From: Calycina herbarum
Taxonomy: Eukaryota; Ascomycota; Leotiomycetes; Helotiales; Pezizellaceae
Reading direction: 5' to 3'
Length of the DNA stretch: 64,000 bases
Assembly (NCBI GenBank): GCA_001414485.1
Contig: LLEY01000070.1
Location: 62,001 to 126,000, forward strand
The position numbers were made by a program, and so were the translations under genes. Below the pieces are notes generated by a model that made no database searches, was not told the DNA's origin, and worked only from the letters and a program-made list of their open reading frames with translations. This document shows positions 25,141 through 35,789 of this stretch, piece by piece (position 1 is the stretch's first letter; the number at the start of each line of letters is the position of its first letter).

Positions 25141-25273
25141 ATAGCTCTCGTTGTTCTAAATTTCTAGGAGCATTTTGATATATTAACCCAAATATTTAGA
25201 ACAAGCATGTTCAACTGTCTGGATTTTTTTAGGGTAATATTAAATGCTACTAGAAAGCAAGAACAATGAGAGC
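25141..25273. mobile_element. MITE-like element with about 38-bp inverted repeats (family C)
   Basis: The left end AGCTCTCGTTGTTCTAAATT and the reverse complement of the right end AGCTCTCATTGTTCTTGCTT stay alike through TTTCTAGNAGCATTT. There is no coding capacity. It sits 75 bp after the hydrolase stop codon, and its core recurs inside PKS intron 11. Confidence 0.75.
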
Positions 25274-26402
25274 TGCTCCTGTTTACTGCCGCTTTTGCTG
25301 TCCATTGCGAGGGTGGTCACAGCCTTAGGGACGGGGAAGATGGAGAAGTCTTCGGGAGAAGTCTAAGGACAGTCAGCACCAGAAATATCAAGTGTACTAT
25401 CTCATAAATGATTATTACTCGCCTACTACCGTTGAAACTCGACTCTAAGGTCATGGTGGATCAAATGGTGGGATTAAGCTACTTGGCGTGAAAAGAAAAG
25501 GTCTCATCTTCTTGATATGCCTCCTTCTCTCTGGCCAGTAGGGATCGCCATACTTGCCAACACGAAGACATCGATCATCCGACATTTTGATCCACTCGAC
25601 ACGGTACCGTTACATGTTGGATTGCGTTGTAGTTGAGAAGTGGGGCCACAAATGGGAGGATTGGGTTCGTACATCTGGGGGACGTTTCTGATGTGATCTG
25701 ATCTGCGCGAGGTTAGTTTAACTGGAGATGAGACAGAATATGGTCTATACTTGGTCCTTGATATGAGTTTAGACCTCAAATAACTCGCCTTTTAGTATAT
25801 ATTATCGAAATTATTAAGTGTATTAGTTGTAGAGATTTAGTAGGAGAAACACACTTCTACTAATTTGTGTCAAAAAGCGGAGATGCCCAGATGTCGTGAG
25901 ATGTTGAAGCTAAGCATATGACTGCGCTTAGTAGACCAATCACCAGTTGAATCTCGTGTGGGTAATTCTATTCAACCGGTCCGTGCCGCACCGCCGCGGG
26001 TTCCTTCCCCTTTAGGCGGAGCTCCTTCAGTACCATAATCTGCGTCCTGTATCGTATCAGTAAAACTGTACCCGAATCCACCCAGGTACTATATTTCGAC
26101 TCTGACTATTCAGCCCTAGACTTTGGCTATTTGGCCCTAAGCTAACCTAGTCGGGCAGTCTGTCCAACATACAAACCACAACCAAAGGGTATTCCACTAA
26201 TCCTTACGCTTAGACCTAACCTAAACCCGAGCTCTAACTCTAACTAACCCTAACTAGCACAACTCTAGCCACTAACCCTAGCCTATCGAACCAAGTTACT
26301 ATCCCGTTGATTTGTGAAGTAGAAAGTAGCAGGGTTGATGCTTATGAGTCGCGAAGGATTCCTCGGAACACCCATATCGGTTCACATTTACTGCCACTGA
26401 TT

Positions 26403-26451
26403 TCTTGGAATCTCTTGGAATTCTCTTGGAATTCTCTTGGAATTCTCTTGG
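26403..26451. repeat. Tandem repeat, unit TCTTGGAATTC, about 4.5 copies
   Basis: Four near-identical 11-bp units and a partial fifth can be read directly. It lies about 120 bp beyond the 3' end of the PTH11-like gene. Confidence 0.85.
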
Positions 26452-26573
26452 GAGTATGGAGAGGCCATTAAAGGTTTAGTTATACGAGTACAAGACACTT
26501 CTTCGCAATCTTTTTTACAGCGAATATCCACAGTCCGAAACCCCTGCGCTCGATCGACCCCAAATCGTATGTC

Positions 26574-27811
26574 TCATCGAGCGGGCTGACGTGATGCTAG
26601 GGATACCTCGTAATCTTGCTTGACGATAATCTGGTGCTTTCCAAACGCAGTCCCGTCTTTCGGACTCGCCATACATGCAGCACTGTTTTTGTAATTGCCT
26701 CCATGCTCTTCAACCCCAAGGGCGCCATTGAATCCCCCCCCTCCCATCTGAGGTTCCATCGAAGCGAGTGGCACATCATGGTTTCCCGAAGAGGAGATTT
26801 TGTATCCGCGGGGCCGTGACTTTTGGGTAGTATATGTTCCCAGCGAACTTCCGTGTCGCAAATGTCGAATCAAGGGACGCATGGTAACCAAACATGCTGC
26901 AATAAGATACATTCCTGGCTCGATGATGGTCCACAACATCAAGTCCGCGGACGCCATAGTTGCGTCTGCGAGTGCGTCCTTCCCAAAGAACGTTGCAAAT
27001 CGAATGATGGAAATGATCAAGCCACTGCAAGAGAGTCAGTAACTATTTGGTAGATAAACCGGGAAGGGAACATACGTGCTCCCCGTCAAAAATGTCACTA
27101 CCAAGCCCAACTTCTGGTTTTTGGTCGAGTGGAGGCCGTATATGAGTGGCAGCGGAAGGACCAAGATGCCAACATCAGTCAAAATGTTTGGAAAGCTAAT
27201 CCATCGGAAGAAGGCATTGGTATTAATGCAATGTCCCGGGAGACTCTTGTCCCAAAACTTTGCTAGAGGAATGCAACTCAAGCTTGAGGTCAACCCACCA
27301 GCCAGAAAGTTGCCTATGACGACCGCGACCAACAAGTAACAAGTCATCCGGTAGGCTTTCTGCGTGAAGATTCGAAGATACAATACTATCACGCAGATCT
27401 TGGGTAACGTGACCGCCGTTATGTATATCCACTGTATAGCCAGGAGAAGTTTGGCCCAGATCACAATCTTATGGGACTCTCCCAGCATTGCCAATGCCGA
27501 AACATGGCGTCCCACGCCTCCATAATCTACCATTACTATTTCGCTTGTGTCAGTAACAGCAACTGCATCGCCGGGGCTTTCCATTTCATACCAAATCCAA
27601 TTATGTTAATGGCAAGACAAAGTACCAATGAAGGCCAGATCAAAATATCATCCAACCCCATCTTCGCATCAGACAAAGTTCTCGACCATGTTCTCAGAAG
27701 CACGAAAATTATCTCCAACGGGATGAAAAAGGCGGCAAGTACAACAAGCTTCAGCCCGTGGTACTCGTAGAGGTATTCTCCTGTTGCATGATGGGCGGGA
27801 GCAGAAGCCAT
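26574..27811 (-). CDS. PTH11/SAT4-type seven-helix membrane protein
   Basis: Exons 27619-27811, 27076-27562 and 26574-27024 (introns 56 and 51 bp) give 376 residues. Several hydrophobic helices follow a short N-terminus: LKLVVLAAFFIPLEIIFVLL, then the family's DDILIWPSLVL, the YGGVGRH loop, helices around WIYITAVTLPKICVIVLY and LLVAVVIGNFLAGG, the FPNILTDVGILVLPLPLIYG helix, two more helices and a polar tail with Gly-rich and basic stretches. These match the fungal rhodopsin-like integral membrane family, often called PTH11-like receptors. No CFEM domain is attached. The start at MASAPAHH leaves a normal short N-terminus; an in-frame Met at 28039 would add 76 residues. The first intron has a weak donor (GTCTTG), so that junction is less sure. 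Ligand and pathway are unknown. Confidence 0.85.
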
Positions 27812-28673
27812 AGCTGCTAGCGTACGGTTTTGAGAGCAAAGCTTTGCGTTATCTGGTGGGATGTACGATGAAGAAAATGGACTGGCTATCAGCTTATGAA
27901 GCGTTACAGTATTAGATGCCTCCCTTGTCAAGCCTCCTGCTGAAGAGGCTGAGCAAAGTGGGCTATCCTTCCAAACCCATTCTTCCTCCACAGGAGATGG
28001 AAGATGGCTCCCGCCGAGGAAGGAACGACATTCATTCATGGTTATCTTCTATATCCCTTTTGAGGAGAGTATCCCGGGGGATCTATGCACCTGTGAGGGG
28101 GGGGGGTTGGCGTACAGTAAGACAAAAATACTTTCGGCTCCATGTTTCTCATGGCAAACGGTTGGCGCCAATGGAGAGTTTCTGTGCCTTTTTCTTGCTT
28201 AATCTTGATGCACCTTTGGGAATTGTAGTTTGAACTAGTAGGATCTGCATGGAAAGAACCATGCAGGTTTTTCAGAGCGCAATTCCGTTTTGAGACCGAC
28301 CATAGGTAGTACACGCCTTGTAAGAACGATCGCACACCAACACCAACACCAACAATCTCGAAACTCCGAAAAGACTTTTCAACCTCCCCCTCTGACTCCC
28401 CACAATTCTGGTTAATTGCCCCAGTCGATTCAGGGATGCAATTGAAGGATGCCAACCATGTTGCAGCTGAAAGGAGCTTTTAATGTTGGCGGGACTGCCA
28501 AGGTTCCCCTCATCTACTCGACCAGCTTCCAACATAATCGATGCAGTGAGAGCTGTTGATAGTGGTTGTGATATTCACTTCCACAAAATACCTCTACTGT
28601 AGACATCTTCCTCGCAGCTTTAAAGCAACAGTCTTATCCTTTCATCACCACATCCACCACCACTTACAGCATC
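27812..28673. promoter_or_regulatory. Divergent promoter region of PTH11-like and NRPS-like genes
   Basis: This 862-bp space lies between divergent start codons. A CT/CA-rich stretch (CATCACCACATCCACCACCA, about 28640-28660) precedes the NRPS-like ATG, as is common for fungal 5' leaders. Overlapping short frames here have no recognisable domain. Confidence 0.45.
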
Positions 28674-31600
28674 ATGGCAAACAATACCTCTCCAAGCTCC
28701 AATCTTCCCGAATACTATCCGGGAAAGAAGGATACTCTTACCAACATCGTTGACTTTACAGCCCGCAAAACACCCCAAGCTCTCTACGCGGAATTTCCCA
28801 TCTCACCAACCTCATACGATGCTGGATATCGTAAAGTCAACTACAAGACCTTTGCAAATGCCATCAATGGCACTGCCTGGTACCTCCACGAGACCCTCGG
28901 GCCGGGCAATGACTTTGAGACTTTGGCATATATCGGTCCCAATGATATGAGGTACAACGTTTTTGCCTTGGGTGCCGTAAAGGCGGGGTATAAAGTTCGA
29001 ATCACCATTTCGTATTTTGAATATGAATACAGCTGATAATTGGAATAGATGTTCTTCTCCTCACCCCGAAACAGTGTTGCGGCTCACACCCATCTTCTCG
29101 AAGCTGTTGACTGCAAGACAATCTTGGTTCCAGATCCACAACCAGCAATGATTCCTTCCATTCTTGCCGCATTCCCTCTGAAAGTTATAAAAGCACCGAG
29201 TGTTGATGAACTTCTCACTAAAACGTACCCGCCTTATCCCTATAATAAGTCTTTTGAGCAAGCCAAACTCGACCCCCTTATCGTTTTCCATACGTCAGGC
29301 TCAACCGGTCTTCCGAAACCGGTAACATGGAATCATGATTATGCGGCTGCCTACTTCAACATGATTCAACTTGATCCCCCACCAGGATGTGAGTACCCTG
29401 CTTCTCTGAGTGAGTTTCTTCTTTGGGTAAAAACCAGAGCTGAGACATTCCTCATTCTTAAACTTTCTTTGAGGCTCTTACTCCTTCTACTCCTCAAATA
29501 TTCCCAAAGAAGTAAACTGACTCCGAGATCCTGCAGACGAGAGCAACGATAGGTTGGTCCAAGCAAACCGGGTGTTTTTCATGCTTCCTCCATTTCACGT
29601 AAGTCTCTTCAGTGGTCTGTCTATCTTCAATTACTTACGTCTCACTTAGGGTGCAAACCATCTGATAACTCTCTGCGCGGCCATTGCCACTAGAACAGCA
29701 TGGATTTACCCATTGGCGTCTGCCATTCCATCTGCGAAGGTCTTAGCCGATGGCCTAAAACACACTATTGCAGATGCTGCCCTCATCGCGCCCCCAACTG
29801 CAGTTGACCTCGCAAAGGATGCAGAAACTCTTGATTTCGTTTCCTCACGGTTGGATACAATGATTTTTGCCGGTGGGGATTTGCCTCAACCTTTCGGAGA
29901 AGCCATCTCGAAAAAGATGCGCCTTGTCGATATATATGGAGCTTCCGAGGTTGGAAATCTGCCTTCCCTTCGTCCTGAAGGCGATTTCGTTCGCGAGGAC
30001 TGGCATTATACGCATTTTCATCCAAATGTTGGGCTCGAGTTTCGACATCTGAATGAGAATCTTTACGAAATGTGGGTGGTACGTGACCCAGCTATCGAAG
30101 AGCATCAGCCCATCTTTAAATTGTTTCCCGAACTTACCGAGTATTCCACCGTAAGTTTTTCCCCCACATAAAATAAGAAGATTTTCTAATCTAATACACT
30201 TTCAGTGTGATATGTATACGCCTCATCCAACCAAACCCAATCTCTGGGCTTATGGCGGGAGAAGTGACGACATTATCGTGTTCCTTACAGGCGAGAAGAC
30301 AAATCCTACGACCATGGAGCACCAAATCACTAGTCATCCTGAAGTTAAAGCGGTTCTTGTTACTGGAGCTCAAAAGTTCCAAGCGGCTTTGCTCATTGAG
30401 CTCATCGATGAAAAAGAGCTAGGTCCTTCAGAACGTGCGGCAGTTATTGAGCGTATTTGGCCAAAGGTCCAAGAAGCCAACCAGGTTTGCCCAGCTCATG
30501 CGAAAATCGCAAAGACACACATACTTTTGGTAGATCCAAAAAGACCTATGGGAAGAGCTGGCAAAGGAACGGTATGTGAAATTCCCATAAATGCCTCATC
30601 TCACAGATGTGGGACACATCTTTTACGATCACTTGCTCATCCCTTTCCAGATTCAAAGACCATTGACAGTGGCTATGTACGCTACGGAACTCGAAGCATT
30701 ATATGCCGACGCCGAAAAATTGAAGTCATCATCGACAAACCCTGACATGAAACCAATAGATGGCCCACTAACACTTGAGAGGGTCAGTGCTATCTTGGAA
30801 AAGCTCGTAAAGCTTCAAACTGGATGGCAGAAAATTGACCATGCAGACAATTTCTATGTTGTTGGTATGGACTCATTGCAAACGTTACTTCTCACGCGAG
30901 ATATGAAGCAGGCTTTTCTGCTTCCAGAGATTGCTCCAAGTACCGTGTACACAAACCCGTCGATCGCACAACTTTCGCAAGCCGTCCTGGATATCTCCCA
31001 ACAGATCAAACAATCCGGAGAACAAGCAGAACAAGAAAGAAAGCGTGCCATCAACGAGACACTTGACAAGAAATTCAAAGTCATCGACGATATTGCAGCT
31101 GCATCTCCAATAACAAATGGACAAAACGGAGTCGCCAGCGATAAACAAACCGTGATTCTTACCGGATCCACCGGAAGCTTGGGCTCATACTTATTACATG
31201 CGCTTCTCAATACTCCTTCGGTCTCCCACATATACTGTCTTAACAGAAGCCCCGATTCTCAACAAGTCCAAGTCAAGCGAAACGCTTCCCGTGGACTACC
31301 AATCGACCTCCCTACCGACAGAGTCTCCTTCCACACAGTCGACTCGGCCAAAGAAAAGTTCGGCTTAGATCTATCAACCTACAACACCATCCTCCAAACA
31401 ACCACAAAGATATTCCTAAATGGCTGGTCTGTAAACTTCAACACCCCTCTTTCCTCCTTCGAACAACAAATCGACGGCGTGATCAACTTTGCCAAATTCG
31501 CAAAACAAGCTCCCTCCCGCCCCACAATCTTCTTCGTCTCCTCCATCAGCTCGGCTCGTGGTCTTTCTGATACAACGACCCAAATCCCGGAGGAAATCAT

Positions 31601-32273
31601 CAAAGACCACTCGGCACCCACCAAAATGGGTTATGGGGAGAGTAAATACGTTGCCGAACGCCTTCTCGATTACGCAGCAGAGAAACTACACATCGATACT
31701 CGTATCGCTCGTGTAGGTCAAATCGCTGGTCCGGTTGTTTTGCCAGGCTTGTGGAATAAATGGGAATGGTTTCCAAGTCTTGTGCTGAGTTCATTGTATA
31801 TCGGTGCTTTACCTGATTCTCTTGGTAGTGGGTTTGACAAGATCGATTGGCTACCTATTGATGTACTCGCGGGTATAATCGTGGACTTAACTCTAGCCAG
31901 TCAGACGGGAGATGGTGGAAAGGCGAGTGTTTTCCACCCACACAATCCTAATACCACGACTTGGGAGGAGCTCATTCCTCAAGTCATAAAGAGCATCACC
32001 CCTTCAACTTCGACTTCACTTGAAATCGTTTCGTTCGAGGAGTGGTTGAGGAGGGTTTCTGGTAATGCTGAAGCGAGTGGTTTGAAGATTGAGAAGATTG
32101 TTAAACTTAATCCGGCTGTTAAGTTACTAGATACTTATAAGAGTCTTTTGGGTGAGGGGAAACTTCCGGACTTTGAGGTAGCGAAGACAGTTGGGGTAAG
32201 CGAGAAGTTGAAGAATGCGCAGGCGATTAAGATGGAGTGGGTGGAGAAGTGGTGTAAAGAGTGGTTAGCATAG
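28674..32273 (+). CDS. NRPS-like enzyme, adenylation-thiolation-reductase (1070 aa)
   Basis: Six exons (28674-28994, 29049-29388, 29537-29598, 29650-30150, 30206-30571, 30651-32273) encode 1070 residues in one frame. The adenylation domain (about 20-520) has the AMP-binding motif HTSGSTGLPKP at 188. A carrier domain has Ser605 in GMDSLQ. The terminal reductase has the NADPH motif TGSTGSLGSY at 701 and the Tyr858-x3-Lys862 pair (YGESK). This order (A-T-R, no condensation domain) is that of aminoadipate-reductase-like and other NRPS-like carboxylate reductases: an acid is adenylated, loaded and reduced to aldehyde or alcohol. Length is normal. Its acid could be the released polyketide or an aryl acid; the specificity residues were not decoded. 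Intron 2 (148 bp) is a family B introner-like copy. Confidence 0.92.
29389..29536 (+). mobile_element. Introner-like element, family B copy 3 (NRPS-like intron 2, 148 bp)
   Basis: Donor GTGAGTACCCTG, acceptor GATCCTGCAG. Shared with the two PKS copies: the start GTGAGTA, a CTGAGACATTCCTC block, ACTCCTCAAATATTCCC followed by AGAAG, and AACTGACTCCGAGATCCT before the acceptor, again placing CTGAC as branch site. It is more diverged but colinear, and in the same orientation relative to transcription although its gene is on the other strand. Confidence 0.75.
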
Positions 32274-32742
32274 ATGCATCATGTAAATGATTTAGGCTAT
32301 CTTTGGGAACATCTGCTTTACAGTTGTACACGATAGTCTAGATGAAGTAAAACTATTGCGCGAGATAGTGCAAGGGAATTGGAGAACATATTTCTTAATT
32401 CTCCTAAGCATTTTCGGTTGAGATACCTGAAACAAAAATGGTTTGGAACTCACACGCCACGTCGCGTCTTTTTTATTATTAAAAAAACGCGAAATCAGCC
32501 GACCTGTCAAGAATATCGATTAAAGTGGTTAAAATTAGTGATGATATTGTATTCTTTTTGTCTATGATGTAGATCAAGACTCCTAATGTCAAGAATGGGG
32601 GATGGAAGTGATGGTTTTGATCTGTATATTGATGGATTCGATGGTTACGAGTCTAAGTTGTCCATACGGACAAACAGTCTAAATATGTTCCAAGGGCTTA
32701 TTAAGCACCAAGATTTGGCCCCTAAATCACCTGATTTCTGAC
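32274..32742. other. 3' flank of the NRPS-like gene, island edge
   Basis: No gene seen. At 32392-32416 the sequence resembles an inner arm of family A introners (19 of 25 positions, all differences transitions), inside a local hairpin GGAGAACATATTTCTTAATTCTCC-like stretch. After about 32740 the sequence becomes RIP-degraded. Confidence 0.4.
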
Positions 32743-33610
32743 ACTCCCCTATGCGTAATAAGCTCTTGATCCCACTTGTCAAAGTGAAGCTATTCCTACT
32801 TACTAAGCCTCCTTAAATTGTTATTTTGCCAAGTTTGTAAAGTTAATCTCTTAAGCCTTCTTAACTCCTGTAACAACCTACAGTTATAGTACCTACGTCT
32901 CCTCTTTGGAAGTTCAGCAGCTCTACGAAGTGCCTTACACTTGTGCCACGGTATAAGAGTACTTAATCCTTCTTTTTCATCTTAAGTATTCGATAATATA
33001 TATTAAACGTATCCTTTATAAGTTATTTAGTAAGGATATCGGTAGGTTAGTCCTTTCCTAGTATTTTAAGAACTTTAAAGCGATTTCTTTAAACTATGTC
33101 GTTTCGTATATATAGGTGTTTAGTCTTAATATACTTAGATCTTTAATAGAACTTAGTATCTTTACAAAGTTATATAGCTGCCTTATTATTATAGTAAAGT
33201 AAGAGTATTATAAATATCTCTCTTAGATCCTTCTATAGCTTCTTAAGCTACGCTGCTTCTCTTACTTCTTTACTTATAACTAATATCTCTAAATCTATAG
33301 CACTTAAAGCTATATACTTTTACCTTTAAATAACCTAAGAGACTGTTCCTCTATATCGAGTTACTACCTAGCTACTAAACGACTTACGATCGTCTTTAAT
33401 AACTTAGGTAGTATTACTATAAAGTATAAAGTTACTTAAACTATAAACTACTCGAGTATATATATTAAAGCCTTAAGTTACTATTTATTCTTCTTATTCT
33501 CTATATATAATACTATTATTAATCGATTCTTTAAGATACTATATAAGATGCTTTATATATTATAAATACTCGGTTATTAGATTTAATATATACTTTATAA
33601 GTTATTCTAC
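32743..33610 (-). mobile_element. Ty1/copia relic, RNase H end
   Basis: The reverse strand reads as the copia RNase H and preceding RT tail: WYLKESINNSIIY, DDRKSFSS, the ALSAIDLEILVISKEVREAAWLK region, KTKHLYIRN and DILTKWL, all with RIP stops or substitutions. It is interrupted at 33611 by the Fot1-like element and seems to resume at 35477-35640. Confidence 0.75.
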
Positions 33611-35476
33611 TATAACGTAGTATACTAGGACCTTGTAATTATCAGGACCTTGTGAATTTTTTCTCTACTCTACTACCTTTAACTTTAACACGCGTTTTCT
33701 TAATAACTACTTAATAGAATCTTAAACCTAAGAAGCTCGAATTATCCTAGCTATTAAAGCTATTCGATTATCTAAACGAATAAACCGTAGTAAAGCTACG
33801 AAGCTATATAGAGTCTCTTATTCTACACTTACCGATAGAATAGCTGGTCGAACTACTCTTAGCGAACGCTAGCTAGCAAATCATAAAATAACTATAATAG
33901 AAGAGGTGATTATTTAAAATATACTTAATCTAGATATAAGAGGATTTGCGCCCTAGCTAAGTAGTGTAGAAGATATAGCAAATTATATACTCGAGTTGTA
34001 TAGAGGATAACGTATTAGAAAGAACTAAGTATAACGATTTATACAACGACGTCTAGAACTAAAGACGTGTTTTAATCGCGTTTACGATTTCTAAAGAGCC
34101 TTATACGAAGATCCTAAGCTAATTAGTACGTGGTTTCGACTAGTAGAGAATATATAGGCGAAATATAGGATCTAAGACTACGATTTCTATAACTTTAACG
34201 AGACTAGTTTTATAATAGATGTTATCTACGCTGGAATAGTTGTTATATACGCTGATCGACGTAGTAGAGGTAAGACTATCTAGCTAGGTAATCGGGAATA
34301 GGCTATAGCAATTGTCTATATTAATAGAGAGAGTTTAAGCATCTCTTTATTCTTAGTAGTTTAAGAGAAAAATCACCTTACTAGTTAGTATACTAAGGGC
34401 AGTCTTCCTAATAACTAGGTTATTAAACTAACTAGTAATAGATAGACTAATAATAAGACGGGCTTGGAATAGCTAGAACACTTCGATAAGTATACTCGTA
34501 GTTATATAAAAGAGCTATATCGAATATTAGTTCTAGATAGGTATAAGAGTTATAAATCAGTAGTATTCTAAGAGTATTATAAGTTATATAATATTATTAC
34601 TCTTTACCTACCTCCTTATTCGTCTTATCTAACCTAGCTACTTAACGTTAGATGTTTTAGTATTCTTAAACGTATATATAAGCGTTAAATCGAGACTTTT
34701 ATTAAAGCTTATATAAACTATATTACTAAGGTCGAGTTCTTTCTTACGTTTTATATAGCTTATAACTAGTTAATAACAACCTAAAACGCTAAAGCTAGGT
34801 TCTATAGAGCTAGTCTAGTACCTCTAGAACCCTAGACTATGATCTTAAAGCTTGATATTAAGTTATAGACTTCTATACCTACTAGACCCCCCTCTGCCGA
34901 CGCTACCTCTTAGGTCTTCTAGACTCCTCGTAACTCTTCTAAAGCTCTTTCGTAATCAACTCTTATTAAGGATCGTATTACTCGTTACTAAGGAAGCTCG
35001 CTAACACTTATTTTCTAGATAATCGCTTTGTTAGTAAAAGGTATAAAGCGATTAGCTTATAAGGTAACCCTCTTATTAGCTTAGGTCTATATACTTTAAA
35101 TAGTAAATAAAGCCCTTAGCAAACGCTAGAGAGCTAAAAATACCCGTGTCTAAGAAGGAGGTATACTTACTATAGAGGATATATAGGACGGATTAGCTTA
35201 GAAGAATATAGAGAAGCAGGTTCGACGTAATAAGCGCTCTAGAGAGAGTAGAGAAGATAAAGGATAAACGACTTAGTAACGTTATAGCACTTATAGAAAA
35301 ACTGGTTATAATACGCGGACGTGTTAAGAAGTTGTAGATATATCTAGTTTATTAGATTCTAAGTAGTTTTAATTAATTTAATATATTATAGTAGTTTTAT
35401 TATATTTTAAAGTAGTAGAGTAGGAAAAAATTCACAAGGTTCTGATAATTACGAGGTCCTAGTATACTACGTTATA
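33611..35476 (+). mobile_element. Fot1/pogo-like DNA transposon with inverted repeats
   Basis: Inverted repeats of about 65 bp end both sides: ACGTAGTATACTAGGACC with TGTGAATTTTTT further in at 33613-33675, and the reverse complement at about 35405-35474; TA lies at both outer ends. Between them the forward strand reads, through TAG/TAA stops, as a DDE_1 transposase: CENP-B-like DNA-binding start, NFNETSF, the NRWTNNKTGLEWLEHFDKYT block, ILVLDRYKSY and LPPYSSYL. Total length about 1.86 kb, normal for Fot1. A reverse copy lies near 44600-45660. Confidence 0.85.
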
Positions 35477-35640
35477 TATAATATCGAATCTTATACTATT
35501 TAAGAGCTATATTATACTTCTAACGATTTACTAGTATAATTTTAATTCTTTATATATAACTTCCTCGCCTTTAAGTTATAGTTTAAGATACTATTCTAAG
35601 TATAAAAGACATAGAAACTAGGTTATATTTATCTATTAAA
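35477..35640 (-). mobile_element. Continuation of the copia relic
   Basis: The reverse strand shows a hydrophobic, Trp/Tyr-rich reading that fits the RT stretch upstream of the part at 32743-33610. The identification rests mainly on position across the Fot1-like insertion. Confidence 0.4.
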
Positions 35641-35789
35641 AGTCTTATAAGTAATTACTATAACGTGGTTTATTAGAACCCCGGTTATATTAGAACCCCG
35701 ATTAATTTTCCTTAGTATATAACTTTAAACTTAAATAACTTAACTATAATATATTAAATTAACTCTTTATAATCGGAGTCTAATACAGT

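Larger units (their letters stand above)
25067..26573. other. Intergenic: MITE-like repeat, possible 5S remnant, small tandem repeats
   Basis: No gene seen. It contains the MITE-like element at 25141-25273, a 5S-rRNA-like stretch near 25905-25975, telomere-like phrases near 26205-26285 and an 11-bp tandem repeat at 26403-26451. The frame at 25504-25779 has no recognisable content. Confidence 0.5.

Noticed and set aside
28042..28535. Reverse frames between the PTH11-like and NRPS-like genes
   Set aside because: No domains, overlapping frames, and the space is needed for two promoters.
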